Source: Rhizobium chutanense (GTDB lineage: Bacteria; Pseudomonadota; Alphaproteobacteria; Rhizobiales; Rhizobiaceae). Taken from it: DNA of 64,000 nucleotides. Position 1 is the first letter of the stretch. Each line of letters begins with the position of its first letter. The stretch spans positions 1-64,000 of the forward strand of contig NZ_NWSV01000012.1 of the NCBI RefSeq assembly GCF_002531935.1, read 5' to 3'. Below are positions 1-7,044 of the stretch, one piece after another. A program made the position numbers and the translations under genes. A model generated the notes under the pieces. That model made no database searches, was not told where the DNA came from, and saw nothing but the letters and a program-made list of their open reading frames with translations.

Positions 1-372
1 GCCCGCCTCGCGCCATTTCAGCGCGCAGGGTGTTCCCATCAGCCGCTTGAAGATCTTCGAGAAATGGCCGGAATGCAGAACGAGAAGGCCCATGCCTTCC
101 CAGACGCGCTTGGCAACGCGCTCGACGACGACGTCGGAGACCGCGCCGTGATCCTTGTGGCCCCACCAGGTCAAGACGTCGGTTTCGGCAAGGCGGGCTT
201 CGCTCAAGCCGTGCTCCGGTTCCTGCAGCGTCGCCGTAGTGGCGGATATGGCGGGATCGGTATTCAGCGCATTGGCGATCGTCGTGTGCATGCCTTCGGG
301 ATAGATGCCCCGGACGATCTCATTGGTAGTCTCGTGGATATTCTCTCCCCAGACGACGGTGCGTATGGCCAT
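1..372 (-). CDS. ThuA-family protein (trehalose utilization type), 3' part off the window
   Basis: The reading frame starts at an ATG whose complement is 370-372 and stays open for 124 codons to the window edge, so the C-terminal half is missing. An AGGAG ribosome binding site sits about 7 bases before this ATG. The protein begins MAIRTVVWGENIHE and contains TWWGHKDHGAV and LVLHSGHFSKIFKRLMG, which match the ThuA family (about 260 residues, class I glutamine-amidotransferase-like fold). In rhizobia ThuA works with ThuB in trehalose/3-ketotrehalose catabolism; whether this copy is the operon ThuA or a paralogue cannot be told because the neighbour is cut off. A 10-bp dyad lies about 120 bp upstream. 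Confidence 0.85.
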   Translation of the reverse strand, partial: MAIRTVVWGENIHETTNEIVRGIYPEGMHTTIANALNTDPAISATTATLQEPEHGLSEARLAETDVLTWWGHKDHGAVSDVVVERVAKRVWEGMGLLVLHSGHFSKIFKRLMGTPCALKWREAG

Positions 373-490
373 GATGTGCTCCTGTGGAACCTGGAAGTAT
401 CGATAGGCGGGAAAAGCAGAAAGATTCAAAGCGCTTTGGAAAAGGGCGCTGGCTGCGCCTCGGTCTCCTCCACGTCCAAGCAACACATAG

Positions 491-516
491 CCCTTTGTCA
501 GGATTTTGACAAAGGG
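491..516. promoter_or_regulatory. 10-bp inverted repeat upstream of the thuA-like gene
   Basis: CCCTTTGTCA (491-500) and TGACAAAGGG (507-516) form a perfect dyad with a 6-base spacer. It lies in the gap between the end of the SMR gene and the start of the thuA-like gene. Neither side has a T-run right after it, so an operator is as likely as a terminator. Confidence 0.45.
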
Positions 517-568
517 GAAAATTTCTCCCGCGAGCTTCCGAAGAGCGATTTAAAATATCACAATGGAT

Positions 569-910
569 TCAATGCGAAACGGACTTCGAGAACAGATTGA
601 CCACGACGACGCCCGATATGATCAGCCCGAGGCCGATGAACGCCGGCAGATCGAGGCGCTGCTTGAAGAAGATCAGCCCGACCGAAGAAATCAGCACGAT
701 TCCCAAAGCGCTCCAAATCGCATAGGCGATGCCGACAGGAATGCTCTTCAGCGTCAGCGACAGGCAATAGAAGGCCGCCGCATAACAGGCGACGACAAGC
801 GCTGTCGGCCCGATGCGGGTGAACTGCTGCGACAATTGCAGCGCGGTCGTGCCGATGACCTCGAGCACGATGGCTGTAAACAACAGCCCGTAGATGGCGG
901 CCTGGCTCAT
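569..910 (-). CDS. SMR-family multidrug efflux protein (EmrE/QacE/SugE-like)
   Basis: A 113-residue protein, the usual size of small multidrug resistance transporters, with four hydrophobic segments (about 4-22, 32-50, 58-78, 86-105). The membrane-embedded acidic residue of the family is Glu17 in VLEVIGTTAL, and YAIWSALGIVLI matches the conserved TM3 motif (YAxWxGxG type). SMR proteins act as dimers in the inner membrane and exchange protons for cationic drugs. It lies 16 bp downstream of a tetR gene on the same strand, so the two are probably one autoregulated transcript. The substrate is not predictable. Confidence 0.9.
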   Translation of the reverse strand: MSQAAIYGLLFTAIVLEVIGTTALQLSQQFTRIGPTALVVACYAAAFYCLSLTLKSIPVGIAYAIWSALGIVLISSVGLIFFKQRLDLPAFIGLGLIISGVVVVNLFSKSVSH

Positions 911-926
911 GACGGTATTCCCTAGA

Positions 927-1490
927 TTACTTTCCGGTCAATTCGACGAGGCGGTCGATGAGGTTCCGTCTCAGAACATCGGCGATATCATGGCTCTCCA
1001 GCGTATCTGCGAACCACAGCCCGTCGGCGGCGAAACGTACGATCTGCGCATCGAGCGAGGAATCGGTGCCGACATATTCCTCGGCCCGCGCCTGCACCCA
1101 TTCGCGCCAGCGAAGGCGTAGCCGGGGTTCGGCGAGAAGCGCGATCGTCACCTGCGTCCAGCTCCTGGAATCGTCGGGACGATCCTTGAGACCGGCCACC
1201 GCCCTGACATAGGCGCGGGTGAAGCGGCCCTGCGGCACGGGATCGCCGCGCATCAGTTCCTCGATGTCGGCGTCGAATTTTTCGAGCAGGCTCTCGAACA
1301 AGGCATCGAGCAGCGCATTCTTCGTCGGGAAGTGATGCAGCAAGCCGCCCTTGCTGACGCTGGAGGCGGCAGAGACGGCATCGAGCGTCACGGCCGCCAT
1401 GCCTTCGCTGGCGGCAAGACGCGCGGCGACCTCCAGCAACTGCTGGCGCACGAGAGCCGGTTGTTTCTTGCGATGATGAGCGTTCGACAT
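927..1490 (-). CDS. TetR/AcrR-family transcriptional regulator
   Basis: A 187-residue protein with an N-terminal TetR DNA-binding domain. AARLAASEGMAAVTLDAVS and SVSKGGLLHHFPTKNALL (about residues 20-62) carry the typical helix-turn-helix with the LxxHFxxK motif. The C-terminal helical domain (about 80-187) would bind a ligand. It precedes the SMR efflux gene by 16 bp, and a perfect 14-bp palindrome lies 14 bp upstream of its start, so autorepression with control of the pump is likely. The ligand is unknown. Confidence 0.9.
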   Translation of the reverse strand: MSNAHHRKKQPALVRQQLLEVAARLAASEGMAAVTLDAVSAASSVSKGGLLHHFPTKNALLDALFESLLEKFDADIEELMRGDPVPQGRFTRAYVRAVAGLKDRPDDSRSWTQVTIALLAEPRLRLRWREWVQARAEEYVGTDSSLDAQIVRFAADGLWFADTLESHDIADVLRRNLIDRLVELTGK

Positions 1491-1503
1491 GCAGATAAAA
1501 GAT

Positions 1504-1517
1504 ACCGTCCGGACGGT
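1504..1517. promoter_or_regulatory. Palindromic operator candidate for the TetR regulator
   Basis: ACCGTCCGGACGGT is a perfect 14-bp palindrome, 14 bp before the tetR start codon. Its size, symmetry and GC-rich centre resemble typical TetR-family operators. It would overlap the promoter or early leader of tetR-SMR. Binding is inferred. Confidence 0.6.
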
Positions 1518-1655
1518 TTTGTCAAGAAGAATCGGAGAATCCCTGCCCCGCAGGCATTATGCGCGAAATGCCGCGGCACCTTGATGACAGTTGCGATCAT
1601 TTTCCATCAGGTGCATGAAGGGTCGGGGAACGGGAATGGTATCGGGGATGGGTTT

Positions 1656-2045
1656 GTGACGGAAAAAGTCACCACTTTATATGAAGCGATCGGCGGCGAT
1701 CCCACCGTGCGGGCGCTGACGCATCGCTTTTATGCGCTGATGGATACGCTGCCCGAGGCAAGCAACGTGCGCGCCGTGCATCCGCGGAGCCTCGAAGGCA
1801 GCGAAGAGAAATTCTACGAATATATGAGCGGTTATCTCGGTGGCCCGCCGCTCTATACCGACAAACGCGGCCATCCGCGCCTGCGCAGCCGCCATTTCGT
1901 CGCCGAGATCGGCCCGGTCGAACGTGACGAGTGGCTGCTCTGCTTCCGCCGCGCGCTCGACGAGACGATATCGAGCCAGGCGCTGCGCGATCTCATCTGG
2001 GTGCCGGTCGAACGCCTCGCCTATCACATGCAGAACAAGGAATAG
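1656..2045 (+). CDS. Group II truncated haemoglobin
   Basis: I chose the GTG start at 1656 because it gives 129 residues, the usual size of a group II truncated globin; the frame is open further upstream, with an alternative ATG at 1584. YEAIGGDPTVRALTHRFY is the N-terminal globin signature. HPRLRSRHF contains the predicted proximal (F8) histidine, and RDEWLLCF carries the conserved Trp of helix G. These 2/2 globins bind haem and are linked to O2/NO chemistry and peroxide stress. The stop codon is 2 bp from the next gene, so the pair is probably cotranscribed. The ribosome binding site is weak. Confidence 0.85.
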   Translation: MTEKVTTLYEAIGGDPTVRALTHRFYALMDTLPEASNVRAVHPRSLEGSEEKFYEYMSGYLGGPPLYTDKRGHPRLRSRHFVAEIGPVERDEWLLCFRRALDETISSQALRDLIWVPVERLAYHMQNKE

Positions 2046-2047
2046 TC

Positions 2048-2419
2048 ATGAGCCTGAACGCGCGCCTGGAGCCGGTGCTTTATCTCTTTTCCGGCCTGTT
2101 TGGCGCAGCCGGCGTGGCGCTCGCCGCCCTTGCCGCCCATGGCGGCGGCGAGGCCAACCTTGCGGCATCCGCCTCCGCCATGTGCCTTGCCCACGCCCCT
2201 GCTTTGCTGGCCCTAGCGCTCGGCACCGCCAAGCTCAAAACCGCCTGGCTAGCCGGTTTCCTGATGATCGTGGGAACGCTGCTCTTTGCCGGCGATCTCG
2301 TCACGCTGCGTTTTACCGGCTCCGGCCTCTTCCCCTATGCCGCCCCGACCGGCGGCTGGGCGATGATGCTGGGTTGGCTGGTTGTGGCGGCGGGGGCGGT
2401 GTTGCGTGGCAAGGCTTGA
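2048..2419 (+). CDS. DUF423 family small membrane protein
   Basis: A 123-residue protein with four hydrophobic segments (about 8-28, 45-62, 68-88, 98-118). It shows the DUF423 hallmarks SGLFGAAGVALAALAAHG near the N-terminus and AAPTGGWAMMLGWLVV near the end. It starts 2 bp after the haemoglobin stop. The molecular function of DUF423 is not known; membrane location is clear. Downstream of it begins a long palindromic repeat between two convergent genes. Confidence 0.8.
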   Translation: MSLNARLEPVLYLFSGLFGAAGVALAALAAHGGGEANLAASASAMCLAHAPALLALALGTAKLKTAWLAGFLMIVGTLLFAGDLVTLRFTGSGLFPYAAPTGGWAMMLGWLVVAAGAVLRGKA

Positions 2420-2512
2420 GAGCTTAGCGGTGACTTCTGTTTTCTAAGGAAACATCGCCAAAAAGTTGTTCGCAGCATATCGGGACGGCTGATGGGGAAC
2501 TCCACCTCTCCT

Positions 2513-2650
2513 CCCTCATCCCTGTGCTCGTCACAGGGATCCAGCGCACCCAAGTCCTTGGGTGCGAAAGACTCTTCTCTTGCAGTATTGGTTCATTCAC
2601 GGCGCAGACGCGCCGTGGCTGGATTCCTGTGACAGGCACAGGAATGAGGG
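2513..2650. repeat. 138-bp palindromic mosaic repeat, copy A
   Basis: The outer arms 2513-2542 and 2621-2650 are imperfect inverted repeats (CCTGTGCTCGTCACAGG against CCTGTGACAGGCACAGG). Inside are two smaller hairpins, CACCCAAGTCCTTGGGTG and CACGGCGCAGACGCGCCGTG. The same element occurs in opposite orientation at 10890-11028. The layout fits rhizobial intergenic mosaic elements. It lies between the convergent DUF423 and ABM genes. The remaining bases of this 300-bp gap (2420-2512 and 2651-2722) show nothing recognisable. Confidence 0.85.
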
Positions 2651-2722
2651 TGTGCGTGGGCCAGGGCGAATACGAAAATTAAGATTTCAGTCAAGAGCTA
2701 AGTCACGCCGCATCAACCGCAA

Positions 2723-3037
2723 TCAAATACCCTCGACCACATTAAACCCTTCGAAAACCGGCGGCCCCTTGTACATCGCCTTGCGGTCGCCCGCATTGCG
2801 GTGCGCTGCGCGAAAATTCTCGGACTTCGTCCAGTTCTGGAAATCCGCTTCGCTGCTCCAGACCGTGTGCGAGGAATAGAGCCTATAGCCCTCCTCTTCG
2901 TTGAGCTTGCCGCGCAGCAGGCGGAATTCGACGAAACCGGGCACCTCGGCAAGAGTGGAATCGCGATTGCGCCACACCGTCTCGAAATCACCCTCACTCC
3001 CGATTGCAACCTTGAAGCGGTTCATTGCGATATACAT
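2723..3037 (-). CDS. ABM-domain (antibiotic biosynthesis monooxygenase/IsdG-like) protein, possible haem-degrading enzyme
   Basis: I place the start at the ATG complementary to 3035-3037, which has AAGGAG five bases upstream; the GTG two codons earlier would overlap that site. The 104-residue product MYIAMNRFKVAIGSE...FVEFRLLRG is a single ferredoxin-like ABM domain, with FxxWxxSExFxxAH in the form DFQNWTKSENFRAAH, the region that carries the haem-ligand His in IsdG/HmoA/HmuQ-type enzymes. It is last in a leftward unit (DUF2325, a 90-aa protein, this gene) that follows an iron box and sits next to tonB and hmu, which supports a haem-iron release role over a polyketide role. The substrate is inferred. 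Confidence 0.75.
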   Translation of the reverse strand: MYIAMNRFKVAIGSEGDFETVWRNRDSTLAEVPGFVEFRLLRGKLNEEEGYRLYSSHTVWSSEADFQNWTKSENFRAAHRNAGDRKAMYKGPPVFEGFNVVEGI

Positions 3038-3046
3038 GGACACTCC

Positions 3047-3319
3047 TTACGCTTTCCTCTTGCCCGCCCTTGCCGCATGCGAAGGAAAGGCGAGAATATT
3101 ATTGCCGTTTACCGCCGCTTGGCCAAGCGGCCTTGTTGCGGCTTCTCCCGGCATCCGCGCCTCCCAGGCCGGGAATAGCGTCACATTCCGGTAGATCTGC
3201 TGGCGTTCGGCATGCTGCTGGAACAGTTCGTAGAGCTCGGGCACGAGGCCGTCGCCTGTCTGCGCGGCGAGCTTGTGCAGGCCGATCATGGTGAAGCCGT
3301 CGGGGCGCTGGTCGTTCAT
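3047..3319 (-). CDS. Conserved hypothetical 90-aa protein in the iron-regulated unit
   Basis: I do not recognise this family. The 90-residue product (MNDQRPDGFTMIGLHKLAAQ...) has an amphipathic N-terminal half, a central RQQIYRNVTLFPAWEARMPG segment and a basic tail (AARAGKRKA); no signal peptide or membrane segment is visible. Its ATG overlaps the TGA of the DUF2325 gene (ATGA), and GAGG lies 9 bases upstream inside that gene, so translation is probably coupled. The ABM gene starts 9 bp after its stop. Position alone suggests a role linked to haem or iron. Confidence 0.6.
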   Translation of the reverse strand: MNDQRPDGFTMIGLHKLAAQTGDGLVPELYELFQQHAERQQIYRNVTLFPAWEARMPGEAATRPLGQAAVNGNNILAFPSHAARAGKRKA

Positions 3320-3723
3320 CGGGCATTGCCTCGTTCGTTCATCGTCTGCAGCGCACGTTCCAGGCTGGACTTGCTGCCGTTGCGAAGCGGGATGAAGGCC
3401 TTGCTGAACTTCTTGCAGCCGGTCTTCACCCGCAGGCATGCATCGTGGCTGATACAGTCGATGGGGCAGAACACGCAGTCGACCGAGGGAAGCAATGTGT
3501 CGATGCGGGAAACCGCCTCGCGAAGGCCGCCGTCGTGATGAATGAGTTCGGCGCCGAAATTGCTGGCGATCTGGCGAAGATGCGCCACTTGGCAGTCACG
3601 CCCGCCGACATAGAGAAAACTGCGGCCATCCAGTTTGGATCGGCCGTCGGATGCCTGTCCGGCCTCCTCGCCCGCGCTGCCGTGCACCTCCCGGTTCGAA
3701 CCCTTCTTGCCCTTGCGAGCCAT
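3316..3723 (-). CDS. DUF2325 domain-containing protein
   Basis: A 135-residue protein. Residues 1-35 are basic and low complexity (MARKGKKGSNREVHG). From about residue 35 the DUF2325 domain runs: FLYVGGRDCQVAHLRQIASNFGAELIHHDGG, then DCVFCPIDCISHDACLRVK with four closely spaced cysteines. The domain has a Rossmann-like look; its activity is unknown. It is first in a three-gene unit with TGA-N9-TCA about 90 bp upstream, so iron-responsive expression together with hmu/tonB is likely. The ribosome binding site (GGTGG) is weak. Confidence 0.75.
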   Translation of the reverse strand: MARKGKKGSNREVHGSAGEEAGQASDGRSKLDGRSFLYVGGRDCQVAHLRQIASNFGAELIHHDGGLREAVSRIDTLLPSVDCVFCPIDCISHDACLRVKTGCKKFSKAFIPLRNGSKSSLERALQTMNERGNAR

Positions 3724-3813
3724 ATACCACCCGTTCGCTCGTTGATCGTCACACGATTCCTGCGTGTGCGGGTGGACCTTATTAAACTTGATTTTTCTAG
3801 TAAAGTATAAAGT

Positions 3814-3828
3814 TGATCATTTTTATCA
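3814..3828. promoter_or_regulatory. Putative RirA iron-responsive (IRO) box before the DUF2325 unit
   Basis: TGATCATTTTTATCA fits TGA-N9-TCA, the iron-responsive operator consensus described for RirA-regulated genes in rhizobia. It lies in an AT-rich stretch (3775-3835) between the end of tonB and the DUF2325 start, as expected for a separate iron-controlled promoter. Function is inferred from consensus and context. Confidence 0.55.
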
Positions 3829-3830
3829 TA

Positions 3831-5153
3831 TTATCTGGTGACCTGAACTTCCTGGGTGAAAGTCCAGCTAGGTTTACCCCACTCCGAGGGCAGCGGCGGA
3901 AACGGCGCTGCCCGCCGCACACCATCCAGAACAGCTTTATCCAACTCTGCAATACCCGAACTGCGAGCAACGGCGACCGACGCTACCCTGCCTGTTCCGT
4001 TAATCGTCAGTTGAACCCTTACGGTCATACCGCCGCTCGTGTTTTTGTATTCATCAGGCACGCGAACAGCGCGACGGATCCGTTTTTGTATCTTACCAGG
4101 GTAGTTGGCTACGGCAGCACTTCCCATACCGTCAGTTCCGCCTGTCGTGGTTGACATGCCGTCAGTTTGCGGCCCGTCCTGGCCGTTGACCACACCTTTC
4201 CTCGAGTCCTCACGATCTGAGCCCTCTTTCCCACCAGCAGGCTTGGCCTTCTTCTGAGTCTGCTTCTTTTCAACCGGTTTCGGCTTTTCCGCTTTCGGCT
4301 TCGGTTTTGGCGCCGGCTTGTCAGGTTCCGGCGAGACTTCGACAGGCTTTACTTTTTCTGGCGGAACTTCGGTGGGCCGGACAGCCGTTGGCATCACTTC
4401 TTCCGGTACCATTGCCTGCACGATATCAGGCGTGGGCTGTTCTGGCACAGCCGTTGCCATCGGCTGAGCGACGAAAGATTCTGCAGGACTCTCGGAGACA
4501 AGCACCTCTGGCTCGGCAGCGACAACGGTCTCAGGGGAGGCCCGCGTAACTTCCTGCACCGACTGAACGGTCTCCATCGGCTGGATCTGCTCCGACGGCA
4601 CGGTCGTGGCATCTAGTTCGGTGGCCTTTTCGGATTGAACTGTATCCGGCTCAACCTCCTCCGAAGCAACTTGCTCGGGCTGCCGCTCTAACTCCGGATC
4701 GCCGGCCGATGTCTGGTCAACGTCAGAGTCGCCATAGACGACGACGCTGACAGCCTCACCGGCATCTTCAATCGCTTCGTTCGGCGGCGTCGGCATGAAC
4801 ATGCTAAGAGCAACCACCAGACCTGCATGAAAGAGGAACGAGCCGACACACGTCAGCGCCACCCGACGCCGCACCGGCTTCTTTTCATCCTCCTGCTTTT
4901 CCACCGCCGCATCCATCGGTGGCGCGGCAGCGGGAGCTGCCGGCTCAGCTTCCGGATGGTCGGGAAAGGAGGATATCTGTGCAAAACGCGTGTAGTGAAT
5001 CACCGCCTCGCCGGCCGGCTGCAGTTGCGCGTTGCGCAGTTCGGGAAGCTCGTGGCCAGGGTGCATGCCGGGCATATTGTCGTTCAGGCTGCCGTCAGCG
5101 TCCGGCTCCGCGATGAGCACCTGTCTCGATCTGGACTTCGCTGAAATTGCCAT
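3831..5153 (-). CDS. tonB: TonB energy-transducing protein
   Basis: A 440-residue protein. It has a cytoplasmic N-terminal extension of about 95 residues, one membrane anchor (about 98-118, VALTCVGSFLFHAGLVVALSMF), a long acidic Pro/Val/Glu-rich periplasmic linker with a Pro-Lys stretch (about 270-300), and a C-terminal TonB domain (about 350-440) with RVQLTINGTGRVASVAVARSSG and AVLDGVRRAAPFPPLP. TonB carries proton-motive energy from ExbB/ExbD to outer-membrane receptors. It faces hemP-hmuSTUV, consistent with powering haem import. No exbB or exbD is in the window. The N-terminal cytoplasmic extension is longer than in enteric TonB. Confidence 0.9.
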   Translation of the reverse strand: MAISAKSRSRQVLIAEPDADGSLNDNMPGMHPGHELPELRNAQLQPAGEAVIHYTRFAQISSFPDHPEAEPAAPAAAPPMDAAVEKQEDEKKPVRRRVALTCVGSFLFHAGLVVALSMFMPTPPNEAIEDAGEAVSVVVYGDSDVDQTSAGDPELERQPEQVASEEVEPDTVQSEKATELDATTVPSEQIQPMETVQSVQEVTRASPETVVAAEPEVLVSESPAESFVAQPMATAVPEQPTPDIVQAMVPEEVMPTAVRPTEVPPEKVKPVEVSPEPDKPAPKPKPKAEKPKPVEKKQTQKKAKPAGGKEGSDREDSRKGVVNGQDGPQTDGMSTTTGGTDGMGSAAVANYPGKIQKRIRRAVRVPDEYKNTSGGMTVRVQLTINGTGRVASVAVARSSGIAELDKAVLDGVRRAAPFPPLPSEWGKPSWTFTQEVQVTR

Positions 5154-5181
5154 TGTCTATGCCTCGGGGAGCCAACATGTC

Positions 5182-5208
5182 CGCCGGGGTTCATTCCCCG
5201 GCGTTTTT
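5182..5208 (+). terminator. Rightward-facing intrinsic terminator in the tonB leader
   Basis: CGCCGGGG (5182-5189) and CCCCGGCG (5196-5203) form an 8-bp stem with a TTCATT loop, followed on the + strand by TTTTT. Both flanking genes are on the minus strand, so the U-tract is on the wrong side for them. Either the site ends an antisense transcript or the hairpin has another role in the leader. Confidence 0.5.
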
Positions 5209-5210
5209 CT

Positions 5211-5633
5211 TTAGCCCTCGAAGGGAACCGAAATCTGCGAGCGGGTGACGAGGCCCTTCATGCATTCGCCGGCAGCCGGCCCGTCGCAGACCGGCGTGTC
5301 GTTGATGAGGACGCGCGTGACCGTCTCGCATTTGACATTCGGCATATCGAACTGGCGCACGCGCTTCTTGCCCTGCGGCAGATCGCGGAAGTCGAGAACG
5401 GTGATGCGGTCGACGGCATTCTTGTCGTTGAAGAAGGCAAGCTCGAAGGAGATTTTGTTGATCGGCGCCTGCAGATTGTTCTCGGCGACGAAGGTCATCA
5501 TGCAGCCCTTTTGCGATGGCGCCAGAGCGTTGAGTTCGACATCCAGCTTGGCACTTGCCGCATCCTGCGCTTGGGCTACGCTTGAAACCGCCATCACCAT
5601 GCCGGCCGCAACAGCCGCAAACCTAACCGTCAT
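5211..5633 (-). CDS. Exported protein of unknown function upstream of tonB
   Basis: I prefer the ATG complementary to 5631-5633, which has GGAG six bases upstream; the frame is open back to 5672 and other ATGs lie at 5636 and 5648. The product begins MTVRFAAVAAGMVMAVSSVAQAQDAAS, a clear signal peptide with cleavage near AQA-QD. The mature domain of about 118 residues has four cysteines (CMMTF, NVKCETV, PVCDG, ECMKG) that could form disulphides. I do not recognise the family. The end is 57 bp from the tonB start, so it probably shares the iron-controlled promoter facing hemP. Confidence 0.75.
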   Translation of the reverse strand: MTVRFAAVAAGMVMAVSSVAQAQDAASAKLDVELNALAPSQKGCMMTFVAENNLQAPINKISFELAFFNDKNAVDRITVLDFRDLPQGKKRVRQFDMPNVKCETVTRVLINDTPVCDGPAAGECMKGLVTRSQISVPFEG

Positions 5634-5677
5634 CATCTTCTCCGCCATTGTCCCGGAAATCAGCAATCTCAAAAACT

Positions 5678-5692
5678 TGACTTTATTAGTCT
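5678..5692. promoter_or_regulatory. Near-match iron-responsive box on the tonB side
   Basis: TGACTTTATTAGTCT matches TGA-N9-TCA except for the last base. It lies in the AT-rich intergenic region, just upstream of the exported-protein gene that precedes tonB. It is weaker than the 5716-5730 site, but its placement suits control of the leftward transcript. Confidence 0.35.
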
Positions 5693-5715
5693 CCTATTGC
5701 GTCTTTAAAAAACTA

Positions 5716-5730
5716 TGAGTAAGAAAGTCA
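5716..5730. promoter_or_regulatory. Putative RirA iron-responsive (IRO) box before hemP-hmuSTUV
   Basis: TGAGTAAGAAAGTCA fits TGA-N9-TCA. It lies 63 bp upstream of the hemP start, between the two divergent iron/haem transcription units. RirA control of hmu operons is established in rhizobia; this particular site is inferred from the consensus. Confidence 0.6.
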
Positions 5731-5792
5731 AGATAATTGTCATCACAACCGGGGACCCCTGATCCCCGGCCCCACGGAATTGCCAAACCGAA

Positions 5793-5975
5793 ATGATGGT
5801 TGAAAAGCCAGATAACTTTAAGCACGCGCCGCTGCAGAGCGAGCCTGCGGGCCAGCACCGGATCGTCGAAAGCGCGGATCTTTTCCGCGGCACGAACGAG
5901 ATCATGATCAGACATGACGGCTTGGTCTATCGCCTGAAGATCACCCGTCAGGGCAAGCTCATTCTCAATAAGTAG
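5793..5975 (+). CDS. hmuP: Hemin uptake protein HemP/HmuP
   Basis: A 60-residue protein ending IRHDGLVYRLKITRQGKLILNK, which is the HemP signature (H-x-G-x-x-Y-x-L-x-x-T-x-x-GKLILxK). In Bradyrhizobium and Sinorhizobium the homologue HmuP is needed for expression of haem-receptor genes. Two adjacent ATGs (5793, 5796) are possible starts; neither has a clear ribosome binding site. It is first in the hmu operon and ends 8 bp before hmuS. Confidence 0.9.
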   Translation: MMVEKPDNFKHAPLQSEPAGQHRIVESADLFRGTNEIMIRHDGLVYRLKITRQGKLILNK

Positions 5976-5983
5976 GGTAAGAC

Positions 5984-7033
5984 ATGACCGAACAGACAAG
6001 ACCGGCGCCAGCCGAAATCCGGGCGTTTCGCGCCGAAAATCCAAAGATGCGCGAGCGTGAGATCGCCGCCCAGCTGAAGATATCGGAGGCAGCCCTCGTC
6101 GCCGCCGAAACCGGCATCAGCGTCACCCGCATCGACGGCAGCGCGCTGAAACTTCTCGAACGTGTGGCCGGCCTCGGCGAAGTGATGGCGCTGTCGCGCA
6201 ACGAAAGCGCCGTGCACGAAAAGATCGGCATCTTCGAAAACATCAAGAGCGGCGCCCAGGCCGCCATCGTTCTCGGCGAAAATATCGACCTGCGCATCTT
6301 CCCGAGCCGCTGGGAACATGGTTTCGCCGTCACCAAAAAGGATGGCGACCAGGTGCGCCTCAGCCTGCAATATTTCGACAAGGCGGGCAGTGCCGTGCAC
6401 AAGGTGCATCTGCGGGCGAATTCGAATGTCGAGGCCTATCACGCGATCGTCGCCGAGTTGAAGCTGGAAGATCAGTCGCAGGACTTCGTCGAGGCCGAGG
6501 TCTCGAATGCCGCCGATGAGACCGCCGATGTCAGCCGCGACGAACTGCGCGACAATTGGAGCAAGCTCACCGATACGCACGAATTCTTCGGCATGCTGAA
6601 GCGCCTGAAGATCGGCCGCCAGGCGGCCGTTCGCAGCGTCGGCGACGACTATGCCTGGAAGCTCGACAATATAGCGACGGCAGAGATGATCCATGCCTCG
6701 GTGAAGTCGGGCCTGCCGATCATGTGTTTCGTCGCCAATAACGGCATCGTCCAGATCCATTCCGGCCCGATCTTCAACGTGCAGGCGATGGGCCCGTGGA
6801 TCAACATCATGGATCCGACCTTCCACCTGCATTTGCGCCAGGATCACATCGCCGAGACCTGGGCCGTGCGCAAGCCGACCAAGGATGGCCACGTCACCTC
6901 GCTGGAGGCTTACGATGCCGAGGGCGAGATGATCATCCAGTTCTTCGGCAAGCGGCAGGAAGGCTCGGACGAACGCGCCGAGTGGCGCGAGATCATCGAA
7001 AATCTGCCGCGGGCAGCCAGCGTGGCCGCATAA
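5984..7033 (+). CDS. hmuS: Hemin-degrading factor HmuS
   Basis: A 349-residue cytoplasmic protein of the HmuS/HemS/ChuS family, made of two homologous repeats (about 25-170 and 200-345). Repeat 1 has RNESAVHEKIGIFENIKSG and LDLRIFPSRWEHGFAV-like segments; repeat 2 has VANNGIVQIHSGPIF and MDPTFHLHLRQDHIAETWAV. Family members bind haem delivered by the ABC importer and can degrade it or pass it on. It lies between hemP and hmuT on one transcript. Length is normal for the family. Confidence 0.95.
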   Translation: MTEQTRPAPAEIRAFRAENPKMREREIAAQLKISEAALVAAETGISVTRIDGSALKLLERVAGLGEVMALSRNESAVHEKIGIFENIKSGAQAAIVLGENIDLRIFPSRWEHGFAVTKKDGDQVRLSLQYFDKAGSAVHKVHLRANSNVEAYHAIVAELKLEDQSQDFVEAEVSNAADETADVSRDELRDNWSKLTDTHEFFGMLKRLKIGRQAAVRSVGDDYAWKLDNIATAEMIHASVKSGLPIMCFVANNGIVQIHSGPIFNVQAMGPWINIMDPTFHLHLRQDHIAETWAVRKPTKDGHVTSLEAYDAEGEMIIQFFGKRQEGSDERAEWREIIENLPRAASVAA

Positions 7034-7044
7034 GGATCATAGCG

